A DNA stretch of 64,000 bases from Escallonia rubra (Eukaryota > Streptophyta > Magnoliopsida > Escalloniales > Escalloniaceae): assembly GCA_033065855.1 (NCBI GenBank), contig JAVXUO010000749.1, positions 124,001 through 188,000 of the forward strand, read 5' to 3'. This document shows positions 22,945-35,454 of this stretch, in pieces. Both the position numbers and the translations under genes were made by a program. Below the pieces are notes generated by a model. The model had not been told where the DNA came from. It saw only the letters and a list, made by a program, of their open reading frames with translations, and ran no database searches. Numbering within the stretch: position 1 is the stretch's first letter; each line of letters opens with the position of its first letter.

Positions 22945-24652
22945 GAAGGCTATCAAACTAAGGGGGTGTTGCTGCGCTTATTCGTGATCACCAGGGAAAA
23001 TGGGTGAAGGAAGCACGATTTCGTCACACAAATAGCCATTATTGGGAATGGTGGGCGATAAGAGATGGCTTTGTGATGGCCTGGGATATGAAGTTTCGAT
23101 ACTTGCTACTTGAAATTGATGATATAAATGTTGATCTGCTTCAAATGAACAACCCCCCACCCTGTTAATTGAAACTCTAGTTATGGATTGCAGGACTCTA
23201 TTAAGCGTTCTTGGCAAGTCATAGTTTTCTGGCTTAATTTCACCCAGCACCCTGTACTTAGGGGTCAGTTGCACCTAGCACCCTAGGGTTTTAAAATTGG
23301 CACCCAACACCAAATGACGGTCAAAATGACCTTTGACCAGATGTCCGTTAATTTTTTGAGGGCAAAATGGTCTGTTCACCCGTGGAGTCCACCTGCCATC
23401 CTAGTCAGCAACTATACACACCATGTCATCATTTTTCCTCAACAGTCATTACTCTCTTCTCCTTCCCCCCACTCTCACATTCGCTGATTAACCCATTTTC
23501 CCAGTTTATCACCATAGCCAACCACTGCATCCCATCACCACCTGTTACATCCGCAAACCACCACCAATCTCTGCCCTCCCCATTCACCCCCTAGCATAAC
23601 CAACCACCATCTCCCCTCTTCCCACCACTGCCACCCACTACAAATTGGCCCACCAAGTGTCGACCTAGATTTGCAGATCCCCATCACTCCGCTGCAAATC
23701 CTGCCGTAGCAATCAACTCCTTTGATCACCAAATCTGTTGCCGAAGACCACGAGCTAGCATGCTAACCAAGGTTAGCCCCCGAAAAGCCCCATTGGCCTT
23801 CGCTGCCATCATCATGTGCCAGTCGTTGACCCATCGCGGTCGTCCTCGTTGATTAATCACCGGATGAAGACTTTTTTTACAGGCGTGGACTTGGGCACCG
23901 ACAAAGAGACCCGGCAGTTGAGTGGCGGCAGATCATGGATCGTCGATCTGGTAGCAGCAAGGCTGTGTCGAGGTGGTTGACCGGTGAAGAGAAGAAGAGA
24001 GACCCAGCACTGGTTACTCAGCTGATGGCCAGTGGTCCATGGATCTGGTGACAGATGGCGTAGGAGAGGAAAATGTCGTTGCCGGGGTCGGAGGCCGGGG
24101 TCGGAGCCTGGGCCGCTATCGCATTCTTGGCCTTCGTGTTTTGCTCGTTAAACTTGAGTTCTTCTTCCCTCCAATGACAGCTACGGTCTGAGTCTGTATG
24201 TGTGTGGGTGCGCGTGAGGAGGGAAATGATGTGGAGTGCCAATTGGTTGATAAGACTTTTTTGCCCCTAAAAAACTAACAGTCGTTTGGTCAACATATAT
24301 TTTGACCGTCATCTGGTGTTGGGTGCCAAGATTTTTGAATTGTTTGGTGTTGGGTGCCAATTTTAAAACCCTGGGGTGCTGGGTGCAACTGACCCCTAAG
24401 TACAGGGTGTAGCGTAAAATTAACCCTAGTTTTCTAGGGGTTCACGAAAACAAATTTTTCTGCAGACTACATAGCGAAACAGGCGGTGGATCAGCGTCAT
24501 GATTTCCAACTATAGGATTACGCGCCGATCTTTTTGGTACCTCTCGTTTCTTTTGATATTAGTGAGAGAGTCACCCCATGATACCCCATGATATGTGACT
24601 CAAACATCTGTTTAATGTGATAAAAATTTTCTTATTTATCAAAAAAACAAAA
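22945..24652 (+). pseudogene. LINE RNase H tail and 3' end, split by a MULE
   Basis: Plus-strand reading before the MULE gives GVLLRLIRDHQGKW, then WWAIRDGFVMAWDM and LLLEID. This is the pattern of the plant LINE RNase H domain (RVT_3 type). The frame resumes after the MULE at 24436 with FTKTNFSADYIAKQAVD, the normal ADxLAK motif near the end of that domain. Past the domain, an A-rich terminus (ATTTTCTTATTTATC followed by a run of A) near 24640-24652 looks like the LINE 3' end. Frameshifts are present. Confidence 0.75.
23231..24426. mobile_element. MULE inserted in a LINE RNase H remnant
   Basis: The ends GGCTTAATTTCACCC and GCGTAAAATTAACCC form inverted repeats of well over 100 bp. The arms also share the motif GGTGTTGGGTGCCAA and its complement. 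A perfect 9-bp duplication TAGTTTTCT flanks the element (23222-23230 and 24427-24435). The LINE reading frame resumes on the far side. The interior has Pro-rich and Ser-rich open frames and a minus-strand frame at 24018-24242 that I do not recognise, so a host-gene capture is possible but unproven. Confidence 0.92.
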
Positions 24653-25173
24653 ATGGCATTTCAGACCCACACGGTATAAAACTTTTTCACATATAAGTGA
24701 AGAAGTTCTTACAACAAAATGTAGACCGGTCTTGCAGAGGTTTTCCCCATTGTTGGATGAAAGGACGAATTTGAAAATATGCACAAAGGATCACAGGTTG
24801 TAACCTCCATAACTACACGACCGTACAACTTTATCCTGGGTCGGTAATATCATGGATACTTTAATATGTATGGTCATATGTCACCCTAATTAGATGTAAC
24901 GACCCAAGTGGTTGACTGCTTTCGTATCAAACTAAATGAATTGGCTTATGGTGTTTCTCCCTTCCATTCTTTTTGCAACAACATGCTACAGTGCAAAGAG
25001 TAATTTTCTAAACAAACTGGTTTTTTATAATGAAATAACGATAAATGTATCCTGAGAGCATGTAAGAACCTTCTTGTGCGACTATTGTTTGTTAATAGTC
25101 AGAATGATGAAAGGTTATTTCAAATGAGAGATGACCAGTAGCTCTATTCAATGAATGCGTCAATTTAGCCTGT

Positions 25174-25611
25174 TGTTGAAAGCGTAGTGGGATCACAAGA
25201 ATTTAATACGAACAACGGCGTGTATATATAACGATACAAAGATTTGTTATACAAGAAACATACTCAAACAAAATATACTTGACTCACAAATTTAGTGTTT
25301 CAACACCTCTCAATTTTTTCTCTATTTTCACTCACACAAGCTGCTGCTTGTTTTTCTCTCTCAAACTCACTCTTTCTAAACACACCACCTCTCTAACCAA
25401 CTAAACAAATAAGACTCCATATATATATAGAAACACTAGGTCGGCAACTTCATCCATCCACATGCTTTCTTACTTCTTAGTCAAACTTTTCAACTTCTCA
25501 TCATTTCCAAGTTGTCCATAGTTGGTAGATAAATGAGTGTTTAACTTGATAACCAAAAGCTTCTTATATCTTCTCCAAAATTCTAACCGACTTAAGCCTT
25601 GCATTGGAGTG
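25174..25611. mobile_element. Insert in block A, possibly a copia-type solo LTR
   Basis: This roughly 440-bp stretch is absent from block B. It starts TGTTGAAAGCGTAGTGG and contains a pyrimidine-rich CTCTCTCAAACTCACTC region like the leader of copia LTRs. It is bordered on both sides by copies of the same 160-190-bp flank (24985-25173 and 25612-25769), which ends GAATGCGTCAATTTAG. No clean TSD is seen, so an insertion-associated tandem duplication is equally possible. Confidence 0.35.
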
Positions 25612-27163
25612 CAAATGTAATTTTCTTCACAAACTGGTTTTTTATAATGAAAAAGATTGTATTGAGAACATGTAAGAACCTTCTTGTGCGAGTCGGTTGT
25701 CACCTGATCTTAGGTTCTTCAAATGAGAGATGACCAGTAGCTCTATTCAATGAATGCGTCAATTTAGACTGTTGAATTATGTGCACCTTAACCTTTGTGA
25801 TCAGATTAGACATCATATGGGCTAAGCTACGGATGTGGGACTAATTTATTGCATGATTAGAACTTTGTCATCTAAAGCCATAAATATACTCTCACTCGAT
25901 GAGTTACCATCTCCCCGTTAGGCTTAGTAATAGGTTTGCAAATCTATTATCGTGATCGCAGGTTCAGCTTGAACTTATCGTTGTTTGTAATTGCAAGGCT
26001 ATGATTTAAATAAGTCGATCCCAGACCTGTCCATCTCAAATCAGCCTCGGTTTTCCCATGACGGCGCCATTGTGAGGGCTCTATCCTTTTTCTTTTTTTT
26101 TTGTGAATTGGAAAACCTTTAGGGACTTGGTTACAAGTTTGTAAGATGTTACAAAGAATTTCATCCTGTCGCATATCTAATTGGTTTTCCAAAACACTTA
26201 CGAGAAGGAGGAAGCAAAATCTAAACCTAAGAGCCCGAAGGCAAGAACTGGGCATGCCAACGTACTTGACTAACTACCAAAATCAGAGCCAACGTAGTTC
26301 GAAAAAAGATGGGATAATTCATCATATGGCATACGTATTTGATGATGCAGGGTATGAAGCATATTAGTTTTGCGATCTATGGCAAATCGCATCGATATGG
26401 TTCATGGTCTTTTCTGAATGCATGAACAATGGAATATGTTTTCAGGTTGATTTCACCCCTCCCCCTCTTATCCTATAGTGCCTACAGCCTAAGTTCTAGA
26501 GTTATACCAATTTTAATTTAAAGACAGTTATCATTTGATGTTAACCCAAATAAATGATATATGCCATATTCATATCTTTGCAATCTATCGCATCCCAATT
26601 TTGACTATGGGCACTCCAGTATGCAGATATTCGTCGTTGTGGCTCTGCTGCGTGCTCTAAATTAACCTCACAAAGAGTGTCATTAGCTATCCACCCACAG
26701 GGTATAACAAAAATGGCAGAGGCATGTTATACATTAACGCACAACTTCATTTCATAAAAAAGTGGTCAGAGCAACTGACTCCGCTGTTCTTCCCATTAAG
26801 ACGGACAGGCAGTAACATGGAAGGTTAACAATAAACGAGGTAACCGTTAAGACGAATATTTTCTCCATAACCAGACCCAAAAATCAAGTTGTCATAAAGT
26901 ACATTATCAGGGTGGACTAACATGAATAATTGAATTAATTTAGTTACAAAGCAAAAGAAAAAAAAGAAGATACAAGAATCTAGCAGAGAAAGCACATTCT
27001 ACATATGCAAGTTCAGACCTTAAAACCACAGATGCTATCAAGCCGTCCATTTCTTACCCCGAAGGAGTAACACTGCATTAAAAAGAGATCTGAGCGTCAC
27101 TTTGTTTACACATAACCTATCTACTCGTGTAATACATGAAATTAGGAGTCGGTTACAGGTACA

Positions 27164-30100
27164 TTACGCTTGTTTGCCGGACGAATTAGCATTCTCCTCC
27201 GCCATCTTTTCAAAGAGGCTTCCATCATAAACGGCTCTAATCGTATCTCGGTTCAGCATACCGTTCTTGTCCTTACAAAGGATATATAGTATCTTCCACT
27301 CTGCGTAGCTTGCAATCCTACAATTGCATTCCAAATTTCAATATGTTAGCTTCATATAAGAAAAGGTAACAATGACTAACATGAGTACTTTTTGAGTTCA
27401 GTAAAAGACAAACCATCCGCCGAAGTCCTTCGGGACCCTGTTCGCCTTGAGCATACCCATCAATTCGTCCGACGTAAGGGCATATGAATTTGTGCGCGCA
27501 TGCTTGTTGAATATCTCCTCAAACTTTGAAGGGACAAACCTTCACAAAACCAAAATACTACCTGAATTGAATATTCATCAAGTGGATTGACATCTTAAAA
27601 ATTTGTACTATAGGCTTCAGAATAAGAAGAATAAGAAAACTGTGCTGGCTAAACCCAACCATTAAACCTAACTACCTGGTTAGTCTACATTAAAATCATC
27701 AAATGAAGTCTCAATGAGACTCGATCAAGCAGAGCCACTGGTCAAACGGATTGCATTACCTTTTTTTATTTTTTTATTTTTTATAGTTAGTTGTAAATAG
27801 TTCAGGCTGACTGTGTAGTTAAATGGAAAGAAGACAGAGGTTAAGATGAAGGACTTTGAGTATTCGGCGTCTTCAAATAACACAGGAGCTGAAACTATGA
27901 ACTTCCATGGATTGGGATCATGGGTTAAATGAACAAGCCCTGCTCGTATGTTACACAACACGGAGTCAGTTTTGCCTGCAAGCAAGGAGAAGGCGAGTGC
28001 ATCTTCTTTGGTTGACTAACTATATGTATCTGTAACTCTTGTTTATTACTCTTGTCAAAATTAAGCTAGTTTTATGGGTCTTTCCCTACATTCTTCAAGC
28101 TGTGTCTGGCATCAGTAGGCAACATGCTAAACTTTGAATATTTTGGGATTGAATTTTCAATTCCGCTGCATAACAATTTAAATTTCGAAACTGAATATGT
28201 TATAAGCCTCGTAACATTTTAATTGCCATTAAGTTGATCTTGACATTAACACCATAATAACACGCGATAAGGCCTCGACAATTAACCAAAATTACGATAA
28301 GATAGTATATTCCTACATCTTGTGCCCATGTGCGCGCATGAGGGCATAAGGAAAGTTAAATTGTACCTTCCTTCTGTGTCATAGACACCCGAGTCGCTGC
28401 CATGCTTGGCTTTCTGAATATTTTTAACTTCAATAGGGAAGAGTAGAGAAGGAAATTTTCCCTGCACGACAAAGTACATATCAGGTATTAGTAAGTTCCG
28501 CTGCCATACATAAGTCTGAACTTTTTCCTCTGGAAAGTGGGAAGTCTATGGAGCCTAAAAGCCAATAGAACTACGAACTATCCGGAAGTTCAAGCCATCA
28601 TAAAAAGATGAAGAAAATATCTCTTTCCGTTTGTGAATGTAGACTATAACTTGAGAGAAGAAACAGAAGAAAACAATTGAATGCTAAGCATATCATGTGT
28701 TGACCAGAGGATGGTTGCACACTATGATGTGGGCTTTTATGAACTCAGATTTCCATGGCTTAGGCACTGATCAAAGCAACTACAAGTTGGGAACACCATC
28801 ATGATCCATTTGTGAGCTACTGATCATTTACTCAAGCGAACGTAAGACAAGGTCTGCAACACAACTAATAGCGTTTTTACTCCTATTTAATAAATTTTCT
28901 CTTCTTCTTTTTCCCTGCCATAAATTTTAAAGGGCTGCTGAAATTATTAAAATTAATATCTTGTAGCCATTGATAATTATATCAGTTCCTACTTGAGAAA
29001 GCCCTTGATAAAGGCATATATGCACATGTTTCCATTCTATTCAACACGAGATATTAAATTCTTTTCATCATATGACACAAATAAAAAAGGCTTAATTATT
29101 ACATAGTTTTAGCCACACCAAGTCAGGCGGCATTTTGTCATTCATCAGATCATTGTCGTGGTCCATGTCTTTGACCACATGGACAACCCACTTGACGGAA
29201 TCAAGGACAATGTTGTGATAAAAAAGAGGATATTATATTCCAGAATAACTTCTGCCGATTAAAAAAAACCCTTCCCCAGGAATATACCTTGTTTTGTTTC
29301 TTTCGCTATGGCAATCCCATTTTGTTTAGGAACGATAACTCAGTTAAGTAGATAAAATGATTTCTTTCACTTCTGTTAGAGTCGTTAGACATTACTCAAA
29401 GGAAATCCATTTTTGCTGTGGCAGTCCCAGGAAGAACCCTTGTTTTGCTTCTGTTGCTATGGCGGTCACCTTTTTTCAGGAACGGTAACTCGGCTAAGTT
29501 TGTTAGACATTACTCAAACGAAGTTCAGTTTTGCTATGGCGATCCCAGGACGATCCCTTGTTTTGCTTCTTTGCTATGGCGATCGCCTTTTTTAAGGAAG
29601 GGTAAATCAATTAAGTTTATTAGACGTTACTCACACGAAGTCCAGTTTAGTTATTCCTACGACATAGAAGACCTATGCAAACCTTGCAAAATTGTGAAGA
29701 GCACGGTGCAATTCAGCCCCACCGGATAACAAATTAACTTGCATTAGCGGTACCCTTACCCCGACCTCTTTCTTTACGCCGGACAAATTAATAGGCGCAC
29801 AAACAAACGGGCACACACCACCCAAAACACAAACACAAAGACAAAGGAAGGAAAGTATAGTGCGAGTTACCGGACGAGTTTTGCCACTAAGACCGACGTT
29901 AATGAAAACGGCCGCGACGGAGGACAACAAAAGACCACATCCAATCGCACGAAATCCTGATACAAGGATAACCCAAATTTCTCTAAGGACAAAAACAATC
30001 TAAGAAAAATGAAAAAAAAAATTCCCAAAAGAGGGTGAAAAGGTTAGAAAGAAACCCTGAAAAGTTTCCCATGGATAAATGATGCCGTCCTTATTCCGAT

Positions 30101-30333
30101 CAAAGAAAACGACGTGCTTCTGTAGGACGTTCTCATCAGTATCCACACCTGCATGCAGATTTCAATTTCCCACAAAAAAGAAAACAAAATCACCACCCAA
30201 AAGACCAATTCCTCTTTGACAGAGTACATACATATGCAACCCAGAAAACCGACTCCTCTTTGACAATTGCATGCGTACCTTCGTATTGAATACCCTTTGC
30301 AGGAGATGCAGAACCAACAGAAGAGGCAGTCAT
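27164..30333 (-). CDS. Caleosin / peroxygenase gene A (202 aa, six exons)
   Basis: Caleosins are calcium- and haem-binding lipid-droplet proteins with peroxygenase activity on fatty-acid hydroperoxides. The exons are 30279-30333, 30056-30148, 29871-29956, 28367-28461, 27414-27539 and 27164-27317, all with GT-AG introns. The exons total 609 bp in one open frame (ATG 30331-30333, TAA 27164-27166). The order is: short N-terminus (residues 1-29), His30, EF-hand loop D35-E46 ([12 protein letters not shown]), hydrophobic hairpin about 55-73 and proline knot P78-P87 ([10 protein letters not shown]). Then come AKHGSDSG with His98 and the C-terminal [13 protein letters not shown]...[10 protein letters not shown] block. 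His30 and His98 fit the family's invariant haem ligands. The family knot is PX3PSPX2P, and here Leu replaces the central Pro. The short N-terminus matches the L-form. A paralogue lies at 59464-62801. Confidence 0.94.
29297..29640. repeat. Intron 3 minisatellite, gene A
   Basis: Tandem units of about 116 bp contain alternating GCTATGGC(A/G)(A/G)TCCCAGG and GCTATGGCGGTCACC/GCGATCGCC boxes plus GTTAGACATTACTCAAA. The boxes recur at 29417 and 29533, and at 29455 and 29571. Gene B has the same array at 61750-62110. Confidence 0.8.
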
Positions 30334-30422
30334 TGATTAATGTATCACGCTTTCCTCCTAGATCAAACTCTGCGTGTTGTGTGTGTGTGTGTGAGAGAGA
30401 GATATGAAGGGAACTTGGAGGG

Positions 30423-30429
30423 TTTTATA
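30423..30429 (-). promoter_or_regulatory. TATA box, caleosin gene A
   Basis: CTATAAAACC on the minus strand, about 90 bp upstream of the ATG and followed by a CA/CT-rich leader. It is conserved in gene B. Confidence 0.7.
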
Positions 30430-30479
30430 GTGGGGTGAAGGGGGTTGGGGGTGCGGTTGGATGAATTTGAAGAACGGAA

Positions 30480-30485
30480 ACCGAC
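30480..30485 (+). promoter_or_regulatory. DRE/CRT-like ACCGAC, gene A promoter
   Basis: An ACCGAC core lies about 150 bp upstream of the ATG. The same core is kept in gene B at 62947-62952. Some caleosin genes are known to respond to drought and ABA, but functional use here is an inference. Confidence 0.35.
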
Positions 30486-31604
30486 CGAGCAGCAGGAAGG
30501 AGGAGGATGGCTATACATGGTAAGTGTTTGATGTGTGTACATTTCCATATACGTGACACACAATTGTACTATGTAAACTTGTCACGCAATGACACTTGTC
30601 ATGCACCCACATAAACTAAAAAAACTAATTTGACTGTATTCTATTTTTTTATTTTATTTTTTTGGCATCACGCTATATTTTAATCCCAAAAAAATATAAA
30701 GGACACGTTTTGAAAAAATTGTTTGCTTTAACGTGTGGTCCTCCTCCTCGACTTTAAAGAACAGATTGATTTAGCATCCACATTTTGATGCGGTTGATCG
30801 GATATTCAAATCACAGTGTTTCGAGTAATATGATGATAATATTACCTTAATTAGCTGGACAGAATTTACATAAGAATCTAACGTTATCTGTTTGGTGTAC
30901 AAGATTATTGGATAGGATTTACATAAGAATCTAATGTAATATGTCCATGGTCTAATGTGATTGAACCTGTTAATGATTTCTTAGTTTGTTTTTTTGTTTT
31001 TTGTTTGTTAAACTTTAACATCTATAAATGAACAAAATTGAGTTTACATAATACGAACCTGATCGACTAACTGAGAGAAAGTAAAGAGAGAACAGCTAAA
31101 CCAGTACTAAAAGCATATAAGTCCAAAATAGATTACTCAATTTGACTACTAATCATATAATTTTACTATTTATAGTGATTTACTTAAATTGATAAGGTTA
31201 GTCAACAAATTATCAATCTTGCATTAAAAAAATTAACTCTTATTGTTTATAAGTATTACTAATATGATTATTAATTGTACGAGGATAATAATCATGAATA
31301 AGTTAAAATACTGCAAGAATTTAAAAAAAGTAATTCTGATCTATTCGTGTTTTCTTTCTAATCTGAAGATTTAAATTTAGAAGATTGAAGATGAATAAGG
31401 GAACGAGAAAGACAAAAAATATGACAGCCGGTAGCACAAAAAGTCAAAGATATAAAAAAATAAAATAATATGTTTAATGTTACAATATAAGGGCAATGCC
31501 AAATGATTTACTATTTTTGTTGACTAACCATATATTTTTTTAGTTTCCGATTTCATATTCGCTATATCATTCACTTTTTATACCATAATTGTGGTGGCTG
31601 ACAG

Positions 31605-31993
31605 TGTTTTTTTTTTTTTTTTTTTTTTTTGTTAAGAGGAGAAATATATTATCAGTAAAAGGTTATAGAAGCCGTCCCGGCCAGATCAACTATATATATT
31701 ACAGACATAAAGACATTAAACAAACAACTAACCTATATGTCCGAAACAAATTATAATTAGACTGTCGAGACATACGATTACAAACAACTAACATATATGA
31801 AGCAGAACATATCCTACACTTTAACTTAATTTAAATTTTTCGTAACTTGTGGAGACATAAGGTCACAAATAATACCAACTAAAGTAAAAAAATTTAAAAA
31901 TTACAACACAAACTAACTAGAAAATCAAAATAAAACAACCAAACAAAAAAAAAAAACAAATACACTATGCATGTCAGCCGCCCACGAGCAGAC
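31605..31993 (-). mobile_element. Poly(A)-tailed retroelement fragment (LINE 3' end-like)
   Basis: A run of more than 20 T residues starting at 31607 (a poly(A) tail on the minus strand) borders about 390 bp that is missing from block B at about 63860. A short duplication CTGACAG lies on both sides (31598-31604 and 31994-32000). On the minus strand the sequence before the tail reads ATATATTTCTCCTCTTAAC, like plant LINE 3' ends. No coding remains. Confidence 0.7.
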
Positions 31994-32329
31994 CTGACAG
32001 CCGTGTTAAAAAGCTACAATCTCACTTTTACCAGCAATGAATTGACAACAAATTTTTTTTTTTTTGGTCAATGAATTGACAACAATTGATTGGTGGCACT
32101 GAAGACATCTTCGGCCACATTTAGTTGAGTAATCAATCTTTGGTTAATAATTAATACTAAATCCTAATAGTAAATAAATAGCCTTTGACCAACATTTAGT
32201 TGATAAAAATGAATGACATCATGGCTTATTAATTTTTATAATTCATTGGCATTCAAAGATACGTCGCTCGTTCTTCATTAATTAAAGTTATACAGTGATA
32301 TGGCTAAATATATCCACCCAACCGACTAA

Positions 32330-32690
32330 TGACACGTGGCATGTTTGACTCTGAGTGGAATAACGAACCTCTATCGGGATAGAACCTAAGAGAGGTGATA
32401 GAAGCCGTTAAGGACTCAAGTGCTAAAGGAAGAGTCCTAACATGGCTCTTCTACAAGAGGATCAGTCAGAAGAGAGTTCTAAAGGAGAGAGGAGTCTAGA
32501 AATGACCTATATATTGGGCAGATCCTCAGGTACACAGACAAGTTCATACACAAGCACTCAGTGCATTTTCAGCTATTCAGAATCCTACCCTAATAGCGTC
32601 GTTCTGACTTTAGCATCGGAGCCGCCTCCACCGGAACATCCCCGGTGGTCACTCTGAGTTTCTATTTTGCAGGTTCATTTCCTAGCTGTG
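32330..32690 (+). mobile_element. Possible LTR fragment
   Basis: The stretch CTGACTTTAGCATCGGAGCC, followed closely by a CCGGTGG box and a TTTGCAGG motif, resembles the R/U5 part of some plant Ty3/gypsy LTRs. No ends or TSD were identified. The 71-aa open frame at 32442-32657 is probably incidental. Confidence 0.35.
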
Positions 32691-32834
32691 GTCCCGATCA
32701 AGATTTAAGTAGTAACATACAGTGTAATAACAACATAGGCCACAGATATTGAAATTAGACTTTTGCGCCTCAAATCACCTTGCCCTCCTCTCAAAAAGTA
32801 AGGAAAAAGGCTCAGAAGATTCCCTAAATAATGG

Positions 32835-33066
32835 TATCTCCATCTTATGCTCCTAATTAAGAAAGGTTGGATAATTCTATTTATGCTCTTCCCAACTTTA
32901 TTTCCACATTCAACAAGTTTGCTTTGCTTCTTCTTTTGATTCCTTTATTGCTTTTATCTCCATCTTATGCTCCTAATTAAGAAAGATTGGATAATTCCAC
33001 TTTTGGTCTTCCCAACTAACCACATTCAACAAGTTTGGTTTGCTTCTTCTTTTGATTTGTTTTTGC
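32835..33066. repeat. 120-bp direct tandem duplication
   Basis: Two copies beginning TATCTCCATCTTATGCTCC, at 32835 and 32955. The second has a small deletion. Confidence 0.85.
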
Positions 33067-33539
33067 TTTAAAAGCATGTGATCATGAAGGACACCCATCG
33101 GTCACCTTCCCAAAAGACGTTAAAAACCAGAAGAAACTATTCTAATCATTATGTCAAAAAAAATAGCTGTACCTTGTTTGTAAAGGTCTTACCCTTTTAA
33201 TCTAATGTTTAATTAATGGTTTGGAATTATTGCTCCTCAAATATATTCAGCTCAAATAACTTGGCATCTACCATCAATTATATCCATGTAACAACAGCAA
33301 GAAACACCATTGGATTTGATCATACCCCTTTCCTTATGGAGTTAGCCAAACCGAATGTAATTTCTTAAAATGGGTGGAAGAGTGCATGTTATTTATTTAA
33401 TCTGAATCTGGACCGCATCATTAAATATGAACGGCATAAAAACCGAGGTGTCTTTTTCAAAACAAATCATTACATCATCTGTAAATTTGGCATTCCAAAC
33501 TAACTCACGAGTCACACTATTAACCCGCAAACCTATGTG

Positions 33540-33816
33540 CATCAGCAATTAGATTATCAATGAATAACAGCTTAATTGTGTTTCGACGTAAAGCAATCAT
33601 AACATTCAATGAGTAACGGTCCAGGTGGATGCTCTAGAATCCGCACTCAAAAGAAAAAGTGATGGCTTGTAGTGCAGCTGATGCTTCAGCTGATTCACGA
33701 TCATTTTCCTGTTTACCTTCTTGGACATTGCTATAAGGCAAAAACCCGCCTTGTCACAAACTACTTCACCAATCCCAATGGCTTCAAAACCCGAGATGAA
33801 AATTGCATCGAAATTT
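33540..33816 (-). pseudogene. LINE 2 remnant, RNase H part
   Basis: The minus strand reads PNFDAIFISGFEAIGIG, then VVCDKAGFCLIAMSKKV. This is the start of a plant LINE RNase H domain (NFDGAF...GxGxVxRD...). It belongs downstream of the zinc-knuckle part at 41525-42106 on the same strand. The 7.7-kb nest between them interrupts the element. Confidence 0.7.
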
Positions 33817-35385
33817 GGGTCTATACATTTACCATATTCCTTTTCTATTTTTTGCAATGATGATTAAAAATAGGGCTAATTACACCTATGTCCCTGAGGT
33901 TAGGGGGTAATTACACTCAAGGACACCAAGTTTCAAAATGTAACATTCCGTGACAAAAAATGTTTCAAATGTATCACCCGTGTCCATCCGTTAGGGTTCC
34001 ATCCAAAAAATATACTGTTCATCATTTTGTATTTTAAAAATGATAATACTGTCCTTGTACAATATATCTTGAATAATTTTTTTTAATTTTAAATTAGGAT
34101 AATAAATCTTAATTCTTTAAAATTAGGGTTTGAAACTAATTTGTAAATTAAGCTTTTAAAATTTGCAAATTAAGCTTTCAAATGTCCAAATGATTTAATT
34201 AGGGTTTCAAAATCAACCCTAATTTAAAAGTTAGGGTTTTGAAACCTTAAAATTAGGGTTTCAGAACCCTAATTTTGAAATTAGGGTTTATCCACATCTG
34301 GAATCTTACCGCCGGCAGCCCCAGCTCCCTCCCTCGACCCATGTCGCCGGTAACCCAAGCCCGTCGCTGCCCTTCCCGCAGATCTCCCATAGTTGCAGAT
34401 CTCCACCGTCGCTGCCCTTCCCGCAGTTGCTGATCTGGGGTGGGCGGTGACGGGGAAGGGGGAGGTAGGCGGTGACGGGGTGACGAGGAAGGGGGAGGCA
34501 GATGGGGTGCGACGCCGGGGAAGGGGAGGAAGAAGGGGCTGGTGGGTGACGGGGAAGGGGGAGGCAGGTGGGGTGCGGCGCCGGCGGGGAAGGGGGAGGT
34601 AGGCGGTCACTACAAGAAAATTAACCATTAGCGACGGAATTTTTCCGTCGCTAAATGTAGAAATTCCGTCGGTAAAGCCTTTAGCGACGTAAATTCCGTC
34701 GCTAAAGTTCCGTCGCCTAAACCCTCGTCGCTAAAGGTTTTACCGACGGAATTAGTATTCCATCGGTGAAGCCTTTGTCATTAGCGACGAAAATGGTCAT
34801 CCTTTAGCGACGGAATTTCCGTCGCTAAAACTATTTTTCAATTTTTAAAAAATTAAGTTTTTTAAAAATAAATAAAGAAATATAAATATATTTTTTATGC
34901 ATTTTTTAAAAAATTATCATTAGCGACGGAAATTCCGTCGCTAATTCCGTCGCCAAATTTTGTGCACGACAAATTGTCCATCGTTAATTCCGTCGCAAAA
35001 ACCATAATTAGGAGCTTAATAAATTTTTCCATCACTAATTCCGTCGCAAAAACCATATTTTGGAACTTAATATATTTTTTCGTCGTTAATTTTGTCGCAA
35101 AAACGCATATTTAAGAAAATTTCCGTCACTAATTCCGCCACAAAAACAATATTTAGGTGCTAAATGATATTTTCCGTCGCTAATTCCCGCGCAAAAATCA
35201 TATTTATGAGCTAAAATTTTGAATACCACTAAAAGTTAACAATTGAGTTAACAAATATTCAGCATTTGTTGAATACCACTAAAAGTTAACAATTGAGTTA
35301 ATGCATCTAAATCAACCAGTAACTTGGTTACCAAAATGAACAAATATTCCAACAAATGGAACGTCAAATCTGGTCACATAAGGCA

Positions 35386-35454
35386 TCATCCACCAAGCTC
35401 GTCGAATGTATCATCATTGCCATCCTCACTAGCATCAGTCGCGATAACTTCGGC
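35386..35454 (-). pseudogene. Short acidic terminal exon in the CACTA
   Basis: On the minus strand a TTGTTACAG acceptor is followed by 23 codons reading AEVIATDASEDGNDDTFDEL and ending GG-TGA. It is probably the last exon of the parental element's accessory protein or of a captured gene. I do not recognise it. Confidence 0.4.

Larger units (their letters stand above)
24895..32130. repeat. Segmental duplication, block A (contains caleosin gene A)
   Basis: Co-linear with 57799-63950 in the same orientation. It includes the gene's 3' flank, all exons and introns, the promoter, and sequence upstream to the shared GAAGACATCTTCGGCCAC near 32100 and 63930. Block A has extra insertions at about 25174-25611 and 31605-31993. 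Confidence 0.88.
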
